From contig NZ_BCNM01000001.1 in the NCBI RefSeq assembly GCF_001514495.1, positions 1 through 64,000 on the forward strand: 64,000 bases of DNA, written 5' to 3'. The notes below the pieces were generated by a model. The model was given only the letters and a program-made list of their open reading frames with translations, did not search any database and was not told where the DNA came from. Position numbers and translations under genes: made by a program. Every line of letters starts with the position of its first letter. Position 1 is the first letter of the stretch. Below are positions 10,686-22,600 of this stretch, piece after piece. The stretch is from Paenibacillus pabuli NBRC 13638. Lineage in GTDB: Bacteria > Bacillota > Bacilli > Paenibacillales > Paenibacillaceae.

Positions 10686-13600
10686 ATGAAAGACGACTTG
10701 TATCAAATATACAATGATATCAGAGCACGTAAACTGAATCCGCAAGATGCTGCCAATCAATTGACCTCTCTGAAAGCGCAAATTCAACACACCCGGATTA
10801 CCGGCGAGCTTCAGGACCCCGGGAATACCGCTAGGGCCGATGCCGAGTTTCATGAAAAGACACGCAAAATTCTGACTCAGACTGTGGCTGATCAGTTGAA
10901 GGTAAGGCCGGAGGAAATTGAAGCAGATGTGGAGCTTAGTGAGTATGGATTTGATTCCATTATGTTAACCGAACTGAGCAATTCCCTGAACAAGAACTAC
11001 AGACTGAATCTAACCCCGGCCGTTTTTTTTGAGCATTCAACTGTGGCGCAATTTACAGACTATGTGTTGGAAACCTATGTTGATCAATTTGCAGAACTCT
11101 GGACATCTCCTGCCAAGGCAGGAGATGTCCAGCAAACACATATTTCGTCTGCGTCCACAATATCTGATTCCATAAGGAAGAACAGATTTAGGTCACCGAA
11201 TCATTTCGAAATGGCTCACAATTCTGAGAACACTGAGACTTCTGGGAACACTGAGACTTCTGAGAATGCTGGAACTTCCGTAAATGATGAGAGCTTTCAT
11301 AAAGCTCAGGAAAACGCAAAGCATGGGAACTCCCGTCTGATGAGAGACCCCAACCCGCGATCCCAGGAAGGTCGCTCTCAAACCTTTCAGCAAGCAGATA
11401 GGGCGATAACAACGTTTGAGCCTGTTGCGATCATAGGCATGACAGGAAGGTTTCCGATGGCAAAGGATACGGATGCGCTGTGGGAAAATTTAATTGAAGG
11501 AAGAGACTGTATCACCGAGATTCCATTGTCACGATGGGATTGGAAGTCCATATATGGAGATCCCCTAAAGGAATCGAATAAAACCAACATTAAATGGGGC
11601 GGATTTATAGATGGGGTGGATGAATTTGATCCTTCATTTTTTGGCATCTCCCCTCGTGAAGCAGAACTTATGGACCCCCAGCAGCGTCTGCTGATGCTCT
11701 ATGTATGGAAGACCATTGAGGATGCGGGCTATGCTGCCCAAAGCTTGTCTGGAAGTAATCTGGGTATATTCGTAGGCACCTCTGGAACGGGATATAGCAG
11801 TCTGATTTCCCGCTCAGGAATGGCTATTGAGGGATATAGCTCAACCGGAATTGTTCCATCCGTAGGACCCAATCGAATGAGCTATTTTCTGAATGTACAT
11901 GGTCCAAGTGAACCGATCGAGACGGCTTGTTCAAGCTCGCTGGTTGCCATCCACCGGGCAGTAACAGCAATGAGAAATGGGGATTGTGATGCAGCCATCG
12001 TTGGCGGCATTAATACCATCCTGACCCCGGAAGGGCATATCAGCTTTAACCGTGCAGGGATGCTGAGTGAAGACGGACGCTGCAAAACCTTTTCCGAACA
12101 GGCTAACGGGTATGTTCGCGGTGAAGGTGTTGGCATGCTGATGCTCAAGCGGCTGAAAGATGCAGAACAAGCGGGTGATCACATCTATGGACTGATTCGG
12201 GGGACGAGTCAGAACCATGGTGGACGGGCCAACTCATTAACGGCACCGAATCCGAAGGCACAGGCGGATCTATTGATCCAGGCCTATCGCAAAGCGGGTA
12301 TTGATCCAAGAAGCGTTGGTTACATCGAAACCCATGGCACCGGTACGCCTCTTGGTGATCCGATTGAAGTAAACGGCCTGAAGGCCGCTTTTAAAGAGCT
12401 GGCTCGCCAATCCGGAGATGAACCGCTCGGCACACCACATTGCGGTTTGGGCTCTGTAAAATCTCATATTGGACACCTTGAGATGGCTGCCGGTGTAGCG
12501 GGTGTCATGAAGGTGTTGCTCCAGATGAAACATGGCAAACTCGTACCAGGCTTGCATCTGGATCATATCAACCCTTATGTTCAACTGGACAACAGTCCGT
12601 TCTACATTGTGCGGGAAACAAGAGAATGGGCTGCTCCAAGAGATCGGGATGGCAGGGAAATGCCCAGACGAGCAGGAGTAAGCTCCTTTGGTTTTGGCGG
12701 TGTGAACGCACACATCATTTTGGAAGAATATATTCCGAATCAGGAGAATCATGAAAAAAATACAACCGCAATTCCCGGACAACACCCTGCGATCATCGTG
12801 TTGTCCGCCAGAAACGAAGCGCGATTGCGTGAACAAGTGAATCAATTGCTTCAGGCCATGCGTGAAGGAAAGTATGCAGAGAACGATTTGGCTAATATGG
12901 CTTACACATTGCAGGTAGGACGCGAGCCCATGGAGGAGCGATTGGCCCTGATTGTGGGAACATTGGCTGAACTGGAGACTGCCTTGGCTCATTACATGCA
13001 AGAAGGAGCAGTCACTGGCTATGACGGGATTGAAACCTACAGAGGGCATGCCAAACGCAAGGATACACTCCTGTCACTAACGGAAGACGAGGAAATGCAG
13101 GAACTGGTCCATAAGTGGTACCTGCGTGGCAAGCTGGGCAAAGTTGCAGAGATCTGGACAAAGGGGTTCATTGTCCAATGGTCAGCCCTGTATGATGGGA
13201 AGAAACCAGCCAGAATCAGTCTGCCAACGTATCCGTTTGCCCAAGAGAAGTATTGGGTTCCTATCCCGGATGCCCGGAGTCCGCAGCGATTCGAAGATGA
13301 TTATTTCAACTCGGCAGGGGTTCTGCATCCGCTTGTACACCGTAACATTTCCAACTTATATTCACAGCGCTACAGCTCCCTTTTCACTGGCACGGAGTCA
13401 TTTTTGCAAACTTCTGCGAATTCGGACAAACGCTCATTTCCCGATGTTGCCTGTATGGAAATGGCTCTTGCGGCGGCGCGGTATGCGATGGAGCCGTCAG
13501 GCGGGGATGGGCAATCCGTGATGAAACTCAGACTGTCCGATGTGGAGTGGGTACAGCATGACACCAACAACTTGAACAAGGAGTTTCCATTACAGATTCA

Positions 13601-16600
13601 AGTTGAAATATACGCTGAAGAAGATCAGGAAGAACTTTTTTTCGAAATCGGCAGTGTAAGCAGCAAGGAAAGGCAGTTGTTAACAACGGGAACCGTCTCC
13701 AAAGCGGAAAGTTCTGCCTTTGAACAGACAAGGTTTGACCTGCAAGCGATACGCCAGCGGTGTGAATTGAACTCCAGCTCAGCTACTCCAGAGGCGGATA
13801 ATGTATGGTCTGGCAGGCAGAAGACGGGCCGTGTGAAACAAAGTTATAAGGGGAATGGAGAAGTGCTGCTCCACATATCCGCATCCGATGAAACCACAAG
13901 ATCTACCAACATGACCATTGATCCGGAAATGCTGAAAGACGCCATTCAAGCTGGATTATGTGAACTTTGTGAACAACAGGGTCAAGTGAACCTGAGGAGA
14001 GCTTTTGCATTAAAATCGCTCCATTCCTTGGAGGTAGTGCTGGATGGACAACCTGCTTGGGTCTGGATTCGTCTGGGCACAACGCCACATCATGATTCGT
14101 CTGGAGCCGTTGAAACTGATCTCAGGCTGGACGTTGCTATAGCCAATAACGCTGGGCAGGTTCTGGTCTGGATGGAACAGGTCACCGTGAGTGTACCCGA
14201 GATGGAGGGTCTGTTACTTTTGGAGCCGTATTGGGAAACGGTTTCGAACCACATGTCTCTTTCCGCACCGATTTCATACAGCGAACACCGGATTATTCTA
14301 TGTGGTGAGTGGGCAGATGTCACGATGAGCGAAGTTGTTAAACGGGAAATGCCTGGGGTGTCCCTGAAGCAACTTGGTGCAGCAGGGACCGTTGCAGAAC
14401 GTTACGAAGCCTATGTGCTTGCTCTGCTGGATCAGTTCAAAGATGGGGAGAGCCTTCGTCAGGAAGGAAGCAAATTCATTCAGGTTGTCATCCCTGACAA
14501 TGCCGGACAATCGAGACTGTGGACAGGGCTGTCTGGCCTGCTCCGTACCGTTCAGCTTGAACATCCACTGGTGCGCTGCCAACTTGTTGAAATGCAGCGT
14601 GATACGTCACCGGAACAATGGGTGGAACGGCTTAAGTCCTGTGCAAATTTGCCGGATGAGGATCACTTGCGATATATGGAGAACCAAATGTATCGGGCAT
14701 CATGGAAGGAACTTGTTCAGGAAGTATCCCCCGCTGCAGTGAGTCCCATCGAGGAGCATTCGAATCGGAAAGGCCATGAGCATCATTCGGCCCATCCGTG
14801 GCAGGATGGGGGCGTGTACGTTATCACTGGAGGCAGCGGTGGTCTTGGCCCCATTTTTGCACAGGATATCGCACTCAAGGCTACCGGGACAACAATCATT
14901 TTGACAGGCCGGGCTCCAGCGTTATCCACTGCCGCCAGACAGAGGGTTCAGGAACTGCCCGCCAATATTCAATACATGACCATGGATGTAACTCATGAAG
15001 AGAATGTTCAGACGGTGCTGTCGATGATCCGTCATACCTATGGGAAAGTGAACGGCATTCTGCATGGAGCTGGCATTATTCGGGACCGTCTGATTGAAAA
15101 TAAAACAGGTGCAGAGTGCAGAGAGGTGCTAGCATCCAAAGTTGAAGGGACAGTTTATCTGGATGAAGCAACACGGATGGATGATCTGGATGTCATGATT
15201 TTATTTTCTTCCGGTACAGGTGTGACGGGGAACATGGGACAGGCAGACTATGCGGCTGCCAATGCTTTCATGGATCGTTATGCTGCTTATCGCAATACTC
15301 TTGTCCAGAAAGGAGAGCGGACTGGACAAACGTTATCGGTGAACTGGCCTCTTTGGAAATCGGGAGGTATGCAGGTCAATGAACAGCAATTACGCAGCTT
15401 GAAAAAACAGACGGGCATGCGTCCTCTGAGCGAGGAAGAAGGAACCGCAGCCTTGAATCAGGCACTGGCAAGTGGGAGAAGTCAGGTATGGGTCGCGGCA
15501 GGTGAAGTGACTCGATTGAGACAGAAGATTCTGTCTTCTCCCCATGCTCATGATTCACGGCAGGCGGGACAGCCAGCCAACACAGAGGAGCATACGGAAA
15601 CAGCCTGGCTTGGCAATAAGGTCAGGGAAACGATGGCTTCTATGATATCGGCGCTGCTTAAGGTGCAGGTTACACAAATTGACCCTGAAGTTGAACTTGG
15701 GGAGTATGGACTTGATTCCATCATGCTGACTGAACTGACCAACACCCTGAACGAGAATTTCAACATGAGTCTCACCCCGGCACTGTTTTTTGAATATTCG
15801 ACGCTGCAAGCCTTCTCGGAATATGTAACACGTAATTATAAACAGCAATTCTTAACAAGATTTTCGTCTGAGAGGGTTCATACCCAAGCGAAGAGCGAGG
15901 CTAAACGAGCAGATTCGTTGGTTTCCCGGCGATTTATAAGAAAACATGTCTCGGAAGAAGGAAGGGCGAAGCCTGCAAATGTCATGGAGGATCAAGGCAT
16001 TGCAATCGTAGGTATGAGTGGCATCTTCCCGATGGCTGCTGACCCGGACGAGCTGTGGGACAATCTGGCAGCACAACGGGATTGCATTACGGAAATTCCC
16101 ATGTCGCGCCAGGAGCAGTATATGTATCAAAGGGATTCCTTCGACGAGGCGAGCAATCTCGACATGATCTGGGGAGGGTTCATTGAGGGTGTGGATCAAT
16201 TTGATCCCGGATTTTTTGGTATTTCTCCCCGTGAGGCGGAACTTATGGACCCGCAGCAGCGGCTGCTGATGCTGTATGTGTGGAAAGCGATTGAAGACGC
16301 CGGATATGCTCCGCAAAGCCTTTCTGGCAGCAAGCTGGGCATATTCGTGGGAACGGCTGGCACAGGATACAGCAATCTCATCGCGTCTTCAGGCATGGCT
16401 GTGGACAGCTATACTTCCACGGGAATTGTACCTTCGGTTGGACCGAACCGGATGAGTTATTTTCTTAACGTTCATGGTCCGAGCGAGCCGGTTGAAACCG
16501 CATGCTCAAGCTCGCTGGTTGCGATCCACCGCGCAGTCACTGCACTGAGGAACGGGGATTGCAATGCAGCCGTGGTAGGCGGTATTAATACCATTTTGAC

Positions 16601-19600
16601 ACCCGAAGGATATATAAGCTTAACTAAGGCAGGTATGTTGAGCAGTGATGGTCGGTGTAAAACGTTCTCCGCTCAGGCTGATGGATATGTTCGAAGTGAA
16701 GGGGTCGGCATGTTGATGATCAAACCTCTCAAGGATGCCGAGGAAGCGGGAGATCATATCTATGCTGTTATCCGGGGAACAAACGAAAACCATGGAGGCC
16801 GTGCCAATTCATTAACTGCACCCAACCCCAAAGCTCAGACGGAATTGTTATTCGAAGCGTACCAAAAAGCAGGAATTGATCCGAGAACGGTAGGTTATAT
16901 CGAAACACACGGCACAGGTACTCCTTTGGGCGATCCAATCGAGGTCAATGCACTTAAAGCGACGTTTAGGAATCTGTATGAACACACAGGGGATAGCCAA
17001 ATGGGTGAGGCCCATTGCGGATTGGGCTCTGTAAAAAGCAATATAGGGCATTTGGAGATGGCTGCTGGAATTGCAGGTGTAATTAAAGTGCTGCTGCAAT
17101 TAAAACATCAAAAACTGGCTCCAAATCTTCATCTGGATGAAGTGAATCCTTACGTGCAACTGGAGGACAGTCCGTTCTACCTTGTTCGTGATCTGCAGGA
17201 ATGGAAGCCGATTATTAATGCGGACGGAAAGGCGATGCCAAGACGAGCGGGGGTCAGTTCGTTTGGTTTTGGCGGTTCCAATGCTCATGTCATTCTTGAA
17301 GAGTATACGGGGAAATTGGATAAAAAAGAGGAGAATCACTCGGCGGTACGTGAATATCCGGCTATGATTGTTCTGTCAGCACGCAATAAAGGTCAGCTTC
17401 AGGAGCAGGTACATTTGCTGCTGAAAAGATTGCAGCACGGTTCATATATGGATTCTGATCTCCGCGATCTGGCCTATACGTTACAAGTGGGCCGTAATGC
17501 GATGGAGGAGCGATTGGGAGTGCTGACTTCGAGCATCGCTGATCTGAAGGAAAAGCTGAGCACAGCACTGAATGGAAATATGGAACAACTGCCAGAAGGA
17601 TTAATATATCAGGCCGGTGTGCAAGGCGGAAAAGAAGCATTGTTGTTTAGCATGGACGAAGGTACGGAGGAAATCGTAAACCAATGGTTGCAAAATGGTT
17701 CCTATGGAAAGGTGCTGGATCTGTGGACTAATGGGTATCCGGTTCGTTGGGAGCATTTATATAAAGATGATCAAGATAAACCTTCCAGACTAAGTTTGCC
17801 CACGTATCCATTTGCCAAGGAAAAGTATTGGGTGCCATATCCGTCCGTCAGAAAATCCGATTCGGATTCCCTGGCCGAAAGACAACAATTCGGTTCGGTG
17901 AGTCAGCACGTACAAACGGAAGAACCGACGGAGTTGCTTGCTTTTCAAGAAGTTTGGGAAGAAACACCTCGCCTTGAATCAGATACAGCCAAGTTGGCTG
18001 GAGAAAAGGTCAGGGGATTGATATGTCTGTTATCTGATAAAAACAAACAGTCCATCATTCGCAAATTGCTGGCTCGTCGCAGTCCGGATACAAAGATCTA
18101 TTTTGTTGAAGAAGCAGGTGACGAAGCTGGGAAAATGGATCGGGAGACTTACGTTCAACAATTTCGTATGATCGCCCAGCAAGAAGATCATATTGATGCG
18201 GTTCTGTATCTGTGGCCGTTTGATGATGCCCAATATATACGTGAAATGAGTCCGATTGTGCATATGATCCAGGCGATGGCTAAGGAGAACATACAGCCCA
18301 AACGTATTTTACTGGCTGGAGAACATGCTACTGCGCTGGATCAATGTTATCTCGACTCATGGATCGGCTTTGAACGTTCATTAGGTCTTTCTATGAAGAA
18401 GACAAAATTAAGCGTATGCAGCTTCCATGCAGGACAGGACTCGCATCTGCTGACATTTACGGACCTGTCGAACCTGCTGTGGGATGAACTGTTATCCCAA
18501 TCGCCGCAAAGTGTTCGTTATGAGCATGGACGTCGATTGGTAAGTCGAGTGAAGCAAGTTGATTTGACGGAACATGCTGATGAGCATACCCGTTATCCGA
18601 AGCCTGGACAGACTGTATTGATTACAGGTGGACTAGGCGGATTGGGTATTATTTTCGCAAAAGCCTGGGCTTCAAAGGGAATCCATCTCGTTTTGATGGG
18701 GCGATCTCCGCTGGATGTGATGAAAAGGCAGTTGCTCAAGGACCTCGGAAAAAATGGCAGTGAGGTCATATATGTTCAGGCAGATGTGAGTGAAGCGGCG
18801 GAAGTAACAAGGGCGCTGCAATCCGCAAAGATGCAATGTGGCGATATCCACGGATGGATCCATGCCGCCGGAATGGAAAGTCAGGGCACCTTGCTGTCCA
18901 AAAGCATACAAGAGTTCGATCAAGTGTTACGTCCCAAAGTTAAAGGATTGCTTGTCATGGATGAAGCATTGCAAAACGAACCTCTGGCTTTTCGCTGTTA
19001 CTTTTCTTCCTCTTCGGCGCTGTTGGGGGACTTTGGTTCTTGTGACTACGCCGTCGCCAATCGCTTTCAGATGGCGTATGCCCAGATACAGGATCAGAAT
19101 ATCCGTACCCTCTCTATACTATGGCCACTTTGGAGAGAAGGCGGTATGGGCTCCAGGACCTCAGAAGGTACGGACATGTATCTGAGAACAAGTGGACTGC
19201 GTTTTCTGGAAAAGGATGAGGGGATCGCTTTTTTTGACCAGGTGATCAAACAGTCCGGTACGCATCAGCTTGTTTTGCCTGGAAGGCCAAGCCGGATACA
19301 TCGTTTTTTGGGCTTGGACATACCGGTTTCCAAGCAGTCTTCTCCTGGATTGCGCACAAAAGCGAGAAATCAGGATCAGGCCGAAGTAAGGAATTCACAT
19401 TCACGGGTAGGCAAGACTTTACAGGAATGTGTAGGGCAAGAACTAAGAGGCTGGGCTGCCCAACTGTTGAAAATGGAAAACACCAAGTTGGACCCGGACC
19501 GGAATCTGGCGGATTATGGTTTTGATTCGATCAGTCTGGCAGAATTCGCTGAGCTTATGAGTCAGCAACTCCAACTTGAATTGTCGCCAACCGTATTTTT

Positions 19601-22600
19601 TGCACATTCCACCTTAAACAAACTTTCTCAGCATCTGATCACGACCTTTTCCGAAGAAATGGAAGCAAGGTACAACATGATGTCAACCATATATCCAACA
19701 CAAATACAAGATCACTTCAATACAGACAGAAACACCACTCCATCTGTAATGGAGCAGCTTGACGGATCAATGGAGCATCCTGTCCCTGAACCTTCCGAAC
19801 TTCACAGGGAAGAGACCATAGCGATCATCGGCATGAGCGGTAGGTTTCCGCAGGCAGGCACCATCGAGGATTTGTGGACAAATGTCGAATCAGGTTCTTC
19901 CTGTATTTCGAGATTACCTCGCAGCCGTTGGACCACGGAAGGGGGGAAGGATGGACCTGAGGAGGACGCTGGTATCCCAGCATGGGGAGGGTATCTGGCG
20001 GATATTGATCGCTTTGATCCGATGTTTTTCCATATTTCACCGAATGAAGCAGCGATGATGGATCCCAGACAACGTCTGTTTCTGGAAGAGGCATGGCATG
20101 CGCTGGAGGATGCCGGCTATATGGGGGATCGTATCCGTGGCCAGAATTGTGGTGTATATGTTGGGGTTGAAGAAGGCGAGTATGGTTATTTGACAGCAGA
20201 CAAAGGATCGATTAACGGTAATCAAAATGCCACACTTGCAGCCCGTATTGCATATGCGCTGGATCTGAAAGGACCGAATATGGCAATCACGGCCGCATGT
20301 TCTTCAGGGCTGGTAGCTCTTCATCAGGCGTGTCAGGCGCTAAGAAGCGGAGAGTGCGAGACGGCCTTGGCCGGGGCGGTGAGTCTGATTTTGTCTCCCA
20401 TGCTTCACACAGCTCTCCATCGGGCAGGCATGTTATCCCCCGACGGCCAGTGCCGCGTATTTGATGAACGTGCTAACGGTATGGTGCCAGGTGAGGCTGT
20501 GACCGCATTGATGCTCAAACCCTTGAAACAGGCCATTCAGGACGGAGACCCTATTTATGGCACAATTAGAGGCAGTGGTGTTAATTACAGCGGACGAACC
20601 AATGGATTGACTGCACCTGATCCTGAGTCACAGGCAGAGTTAATGAAAATGGTGTACAAACGGTATGGGATTGATCCACGCAGCGTGCAGTTCATCATGT
20701 CGCAAAGTGTGGGATCACCGATCGGGGATGCAATTGAGATGCAGGCATTATCCAATGTGTATGGTTCTTACAACGATCAGGACATATCCGTGGCGATTGG
20801 CTCCGTTAAGCCTTTAATCGGACATACCTTTGCGGCATCCGGTTTGGTTAGCCTCATCACGATGTTGATGGCTATGAGGCATAAAACGATCCCTGCTCTC
20901 CATTCCTATGAAGAGCCTAATCGACATATCAACATGAGCTTGGCTGGCAATCTGAATATCCATAAAGAAAACAGACCCTGGAAAACGCAGTCCAATGCAT
21001 CAAGAATGGGAGCGATTAGCACCACAGGCATCAGCGGGACTAACGCACATGTGGTCATTGAAGAGTACGTCGCCGCAGAGACAGGCCAAAAAAGTGCAGT
21101 GAGTGAAGATTTGGTGACCCAGGTTGTGATTCTGTCGGCTTTGAACAAGGAACGCTTGCAGGCCGCCGCACAACAACTGCTGAATACGATCATATTAAAT
21201 AACGAGCTGAGCTTGAGGGATGTAGCATATACGCTGCAAGTTGGCAGAGAAGCATTGCCGGAGCGGCTGGCGCTCATTGTGAGCAACAAAAAAGAACTCA
21301 TTCATGGGTTAAAGAAGTTTTTGAAAGCGGAAAAGGCAAATAAAAACATGGTTGATTCTTGTCCGATGTTTGCTGGAAGGGCGGAAGAAGACTCGGCAGT
21401 GAAGGAGCTGTTATCAGGAACCACAGGCGAAAAAATATTGAGAGCTTTCATGGCTGAGGGCAGCCTTGATAAAATTGCACTGTATTGGTCCAAAGGAGGC
21501 AACGTTTCTTGGGAAAATCTGTATGAAGGGAAGCCTGCTCACATCATTTCATTGCCTGGCTATCCATTTGAAAAGAGAAGGTGCTGGGTTGACCTCACTC
21601 CTGCTCATACCAAATCCGTGGTCATTTCCAGTCCAGTGGAAGGGGCTTTTGACTCCAGTATGGATGTAACCGGGAATACATCACTGGAATACAGCATCAC
21701 AGCCATAATCCTGAATCTGCTTGGATTGCAAAGTGGTGAACTTCATGAATCGACACCTCTTGTGCAATATGGAATGGACTCCATTGTGTTCATCCAGTTG
21801 GTTCAACGATTGCAAACAGAACTGAATCCTGAAATCAATGCAGCCGATTTGCAACATTGTTTGACTTTGGCAGACATCAAAGCAAGTCTGACAGACAGAT
21901 TAAATCAGACCCCAATGCTTCAAGCCAAGCCAACAAGTTTCAGCGTCACCGGACCGGAGGAGAAAACAAATGGCTCTTTGAAATCAGCTGTTAAGGCATG
22001 GCCTCAATTCCCCGAACTTGTTCGGCTGAATCATGCTTCTGAAGGCAGACCCGTCTTCTGGTTTCACGCCGCAATGGGTGGGGTTGAAGGTTATCAGGTT
22101 ATTGCATCCAGGTGTACGCGACCCTTCTATGGCATCCAGGCAAGAGGCTGGATGACGGACCGCTCTCCGTTATATGGGATCGAAGGCATGGCGATGTATT
22201 ATGTGCATGTCATAAAAACCGTTCAGCCAGAAGGGCCGTATGATCTTGGCGGTTATTCTCTCGGCGGCCTGATTGCATATGAGGTGTGCAGGCTACTTCA
22301 GAATCAGGGTGACCAGGTAAACAGCATGGTGATGCTTGATTCGATCTATCTCTCTGATGAAGACGAAATGACTTCCTCGGACAAAGGTTATATTTTACAG
22401 TCTGTAAATATGTCGCTCATGTCTTCGATTCTTCATCAACCGGAGAAAATTGCAGACACGTTAATTCACCGCGATGAAATCAACATGGAACTGAGTAATG
22501 AGGATTTTCTTAAACACTTAACAGAAATTGCGAAATCCAGAGGGCTTTTCAAAAATGAGAAGCATCTCCAGCAGCTCATTGAGCAATGTATCAAAGTTCA

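Larger units (their letters stand above)
6497..11090 (+). other. PKS module c, split over two proteins: KS - DH - KR | ACP
   Basis: The KS (Cys at 6959-6961) is near-identical to that of module b. The DH is complete: His at 8387-8389 in HIIQGVSVLP and Asp at 8918-8920 in DSALQ. The KR has GGMGGLG and the Tyr of DYATAN, and an Asp in AGRIRD, suggesting a B-type KR. The first protein ends after a helical tail; the ACP (Ser at 10956-10958) is at the start of the next protein. This is the only module in the window with an intact KR and DH pair, so it should install a double bond. Confidence 0.78.

Noticed and set aside
11223..11276. CRISPR-like repeats
   Set aside because: The units are directly tandem without spacers and are part of a coding frame.
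12270..13049. 259-codon minus-strand frame inside the PKS
   Set aside because: It is antisense to the KS and post-KS linker, with low-complexity residue composition and no plausible start signal.
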